Source of the DNA: Bacteroidota bacterium
GTDB lineage: Bacteria; Bacteroidota; Bacteroidia; Bacteroidales; JAKIYJ01
Direction of reading: 5' to 3'
DNA: 8,356 nt
Assembly (NCBI GenBank): GCA_022708585.1
Contig: JAKIYJ010000055.1
Span: 1 to 8,356, forward strand
The stretch's first letter is position 1. Each line of letters starts with the position of its first letter. Below, in pieces: positions 7,960 through 8,356 of the stretch. The position numbers were made by a program, and so were the translations under genes. The notes under the pieces were generated by a model. It was not told where the DNA came from and did not search any database. It saw nothing but the letters and a program-made list of their open reading frames with translations.

Positions 7960-8356
7960 CTATTGAACCAAAAACTCAATAACTGATATAAAAACATTAG
8001 GCCCACAAGATTTTAAAGTTGTACCTTCTGGCAACCAGATGGGAAGAATATTGGGATCTGTTGTTTTGTTGGCACAAGTTATATCATAACCACTACTTGC
8101 ACCACTAGAACAATCGGTACTGGTATAACGTGTATCACTGGTTTTAAATCCTCTTATAGAAGAAGGAATCAAAGTACCGTTAACATACATACCTGAAACT
8201 ATACCTTTCGCATACCTATTAGGATCAAAACATGCCACATTAATGCAAACATTAGTTTCTTCACCGTAAATACTGTTAATTTTCCAGACAGTACCAGTAG
8301 GAACTATTTGTTGGTTGTCGTTAACAATAAGGACCCTGTTAAATTTTAAATCAAAG
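7960..8356 (-). CDS. Hypothetical protein, probably extracellular or surface, C-terminal 131 residues, cut by the right window edge
   Basis: The minus-strand frame is open from the right edge to the TAG at 7960-7962, giving 131 complete codons. The in-frame GTG at 8236-8238 lies inside the same continuous beta-rich sequence (VLIVNDNQQIVPTGTVWKINSI, split by that point from ACFDPNRYAKG), so it is not taken as the start. The fragment is rich in Thr, Ser, Asn, Gly and short beta-strand patterns, with five cysteines (in CINV, ACFD, DCSSG, TCANK, SCGPN). It ends with LPIWLPEGTTLKSCGPN and SVIEF. From memory, the 'IVPxGxVWKI ... PIWLPxGTTL ... SVIEF' arrangement occurs at the C-termini of uncharacterised Bacteroidota proteins that look secreted; I cannot name a family. 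The signal peptide, if any, would be outside the window. It converges with tsaD across a 107-bp gap. No function is assigned. Confidence 0.8.
   Translation of the reverse strand, partial: FDLKFNRVLIVNDNQQIVPTGTVWKINSIYGEETNVCINVACFDPNRYAKGIVSGMYVNGTLIPSSIRGFKTSDTRYTSTDCSSGASSGYDITCANKTTDPNILPIWLPEGTTLKSCGPNVFISVIEFLVQ

Overview
This AT-rich window (roughly one third G+C by eye) reads as chromosomal housekeeping DNA from a member of the Bacteroidota. The evidence is a fused RibBA, a GroEL with a Gly/Met-rich tail, a Bacteroidota-type TamB (DUF490) protein divergent from tsaD, no visible Shine-Dalgarno sequences, and a TAnnTTTG promoter element ahead of ribBA. The sequence does not fix the lineage below phylum.

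Layout, left to right. (1) 2-760 (+): the C-terminal 252 residues of the chaperonin GroEL, cut by the left edge, followed by a strong intrinsic terminator (780-815). (2) 909-2138 (+): ribBA, a bifunctional riboflavin enzyme, probably from its own promoter. (3) 2139-2329: a 191-bp AT-rich gap between convergent genes, with a 12-bp direct repeat and no convincing terminator. (4) 2330 to about 6805 (-): a very long TamB-like envelope protein. (5) 6833-7852 (+): tsaD, for the universal tRNA t6A37 modification, divergent from tamB with almost no space between them. (6) 7853-7959: a short convergent gap. (7) 7960 to past the right edge (-): the C-terminal part of an unrecognised, probably extracellular, protein.

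The genes do not form one pathway: protein folding, riboflavin synthesis, outer-membrane biogenesis and tRNA modification lie side by side. The tamB/tsaD divergent pair is an arrangement I recall from other Bacteroidota.

The main anomaly is the 5' end of tamB. The reading frame, including an obvious membrane anchor and TamB-type N-terminus, stays open up to an in-frame stop at 6815-6817. It contains no ATG, GTG or TTG upstream of a TTG at 6257-6259, which lies 182 codons inside the protein. Either the gene starts at a rare codon, or a start codon was lost by mutation or sequence error next to a 10-A run. I found no convincing novel multi-gene system, mobile element, CRISPR array or RNA gene.
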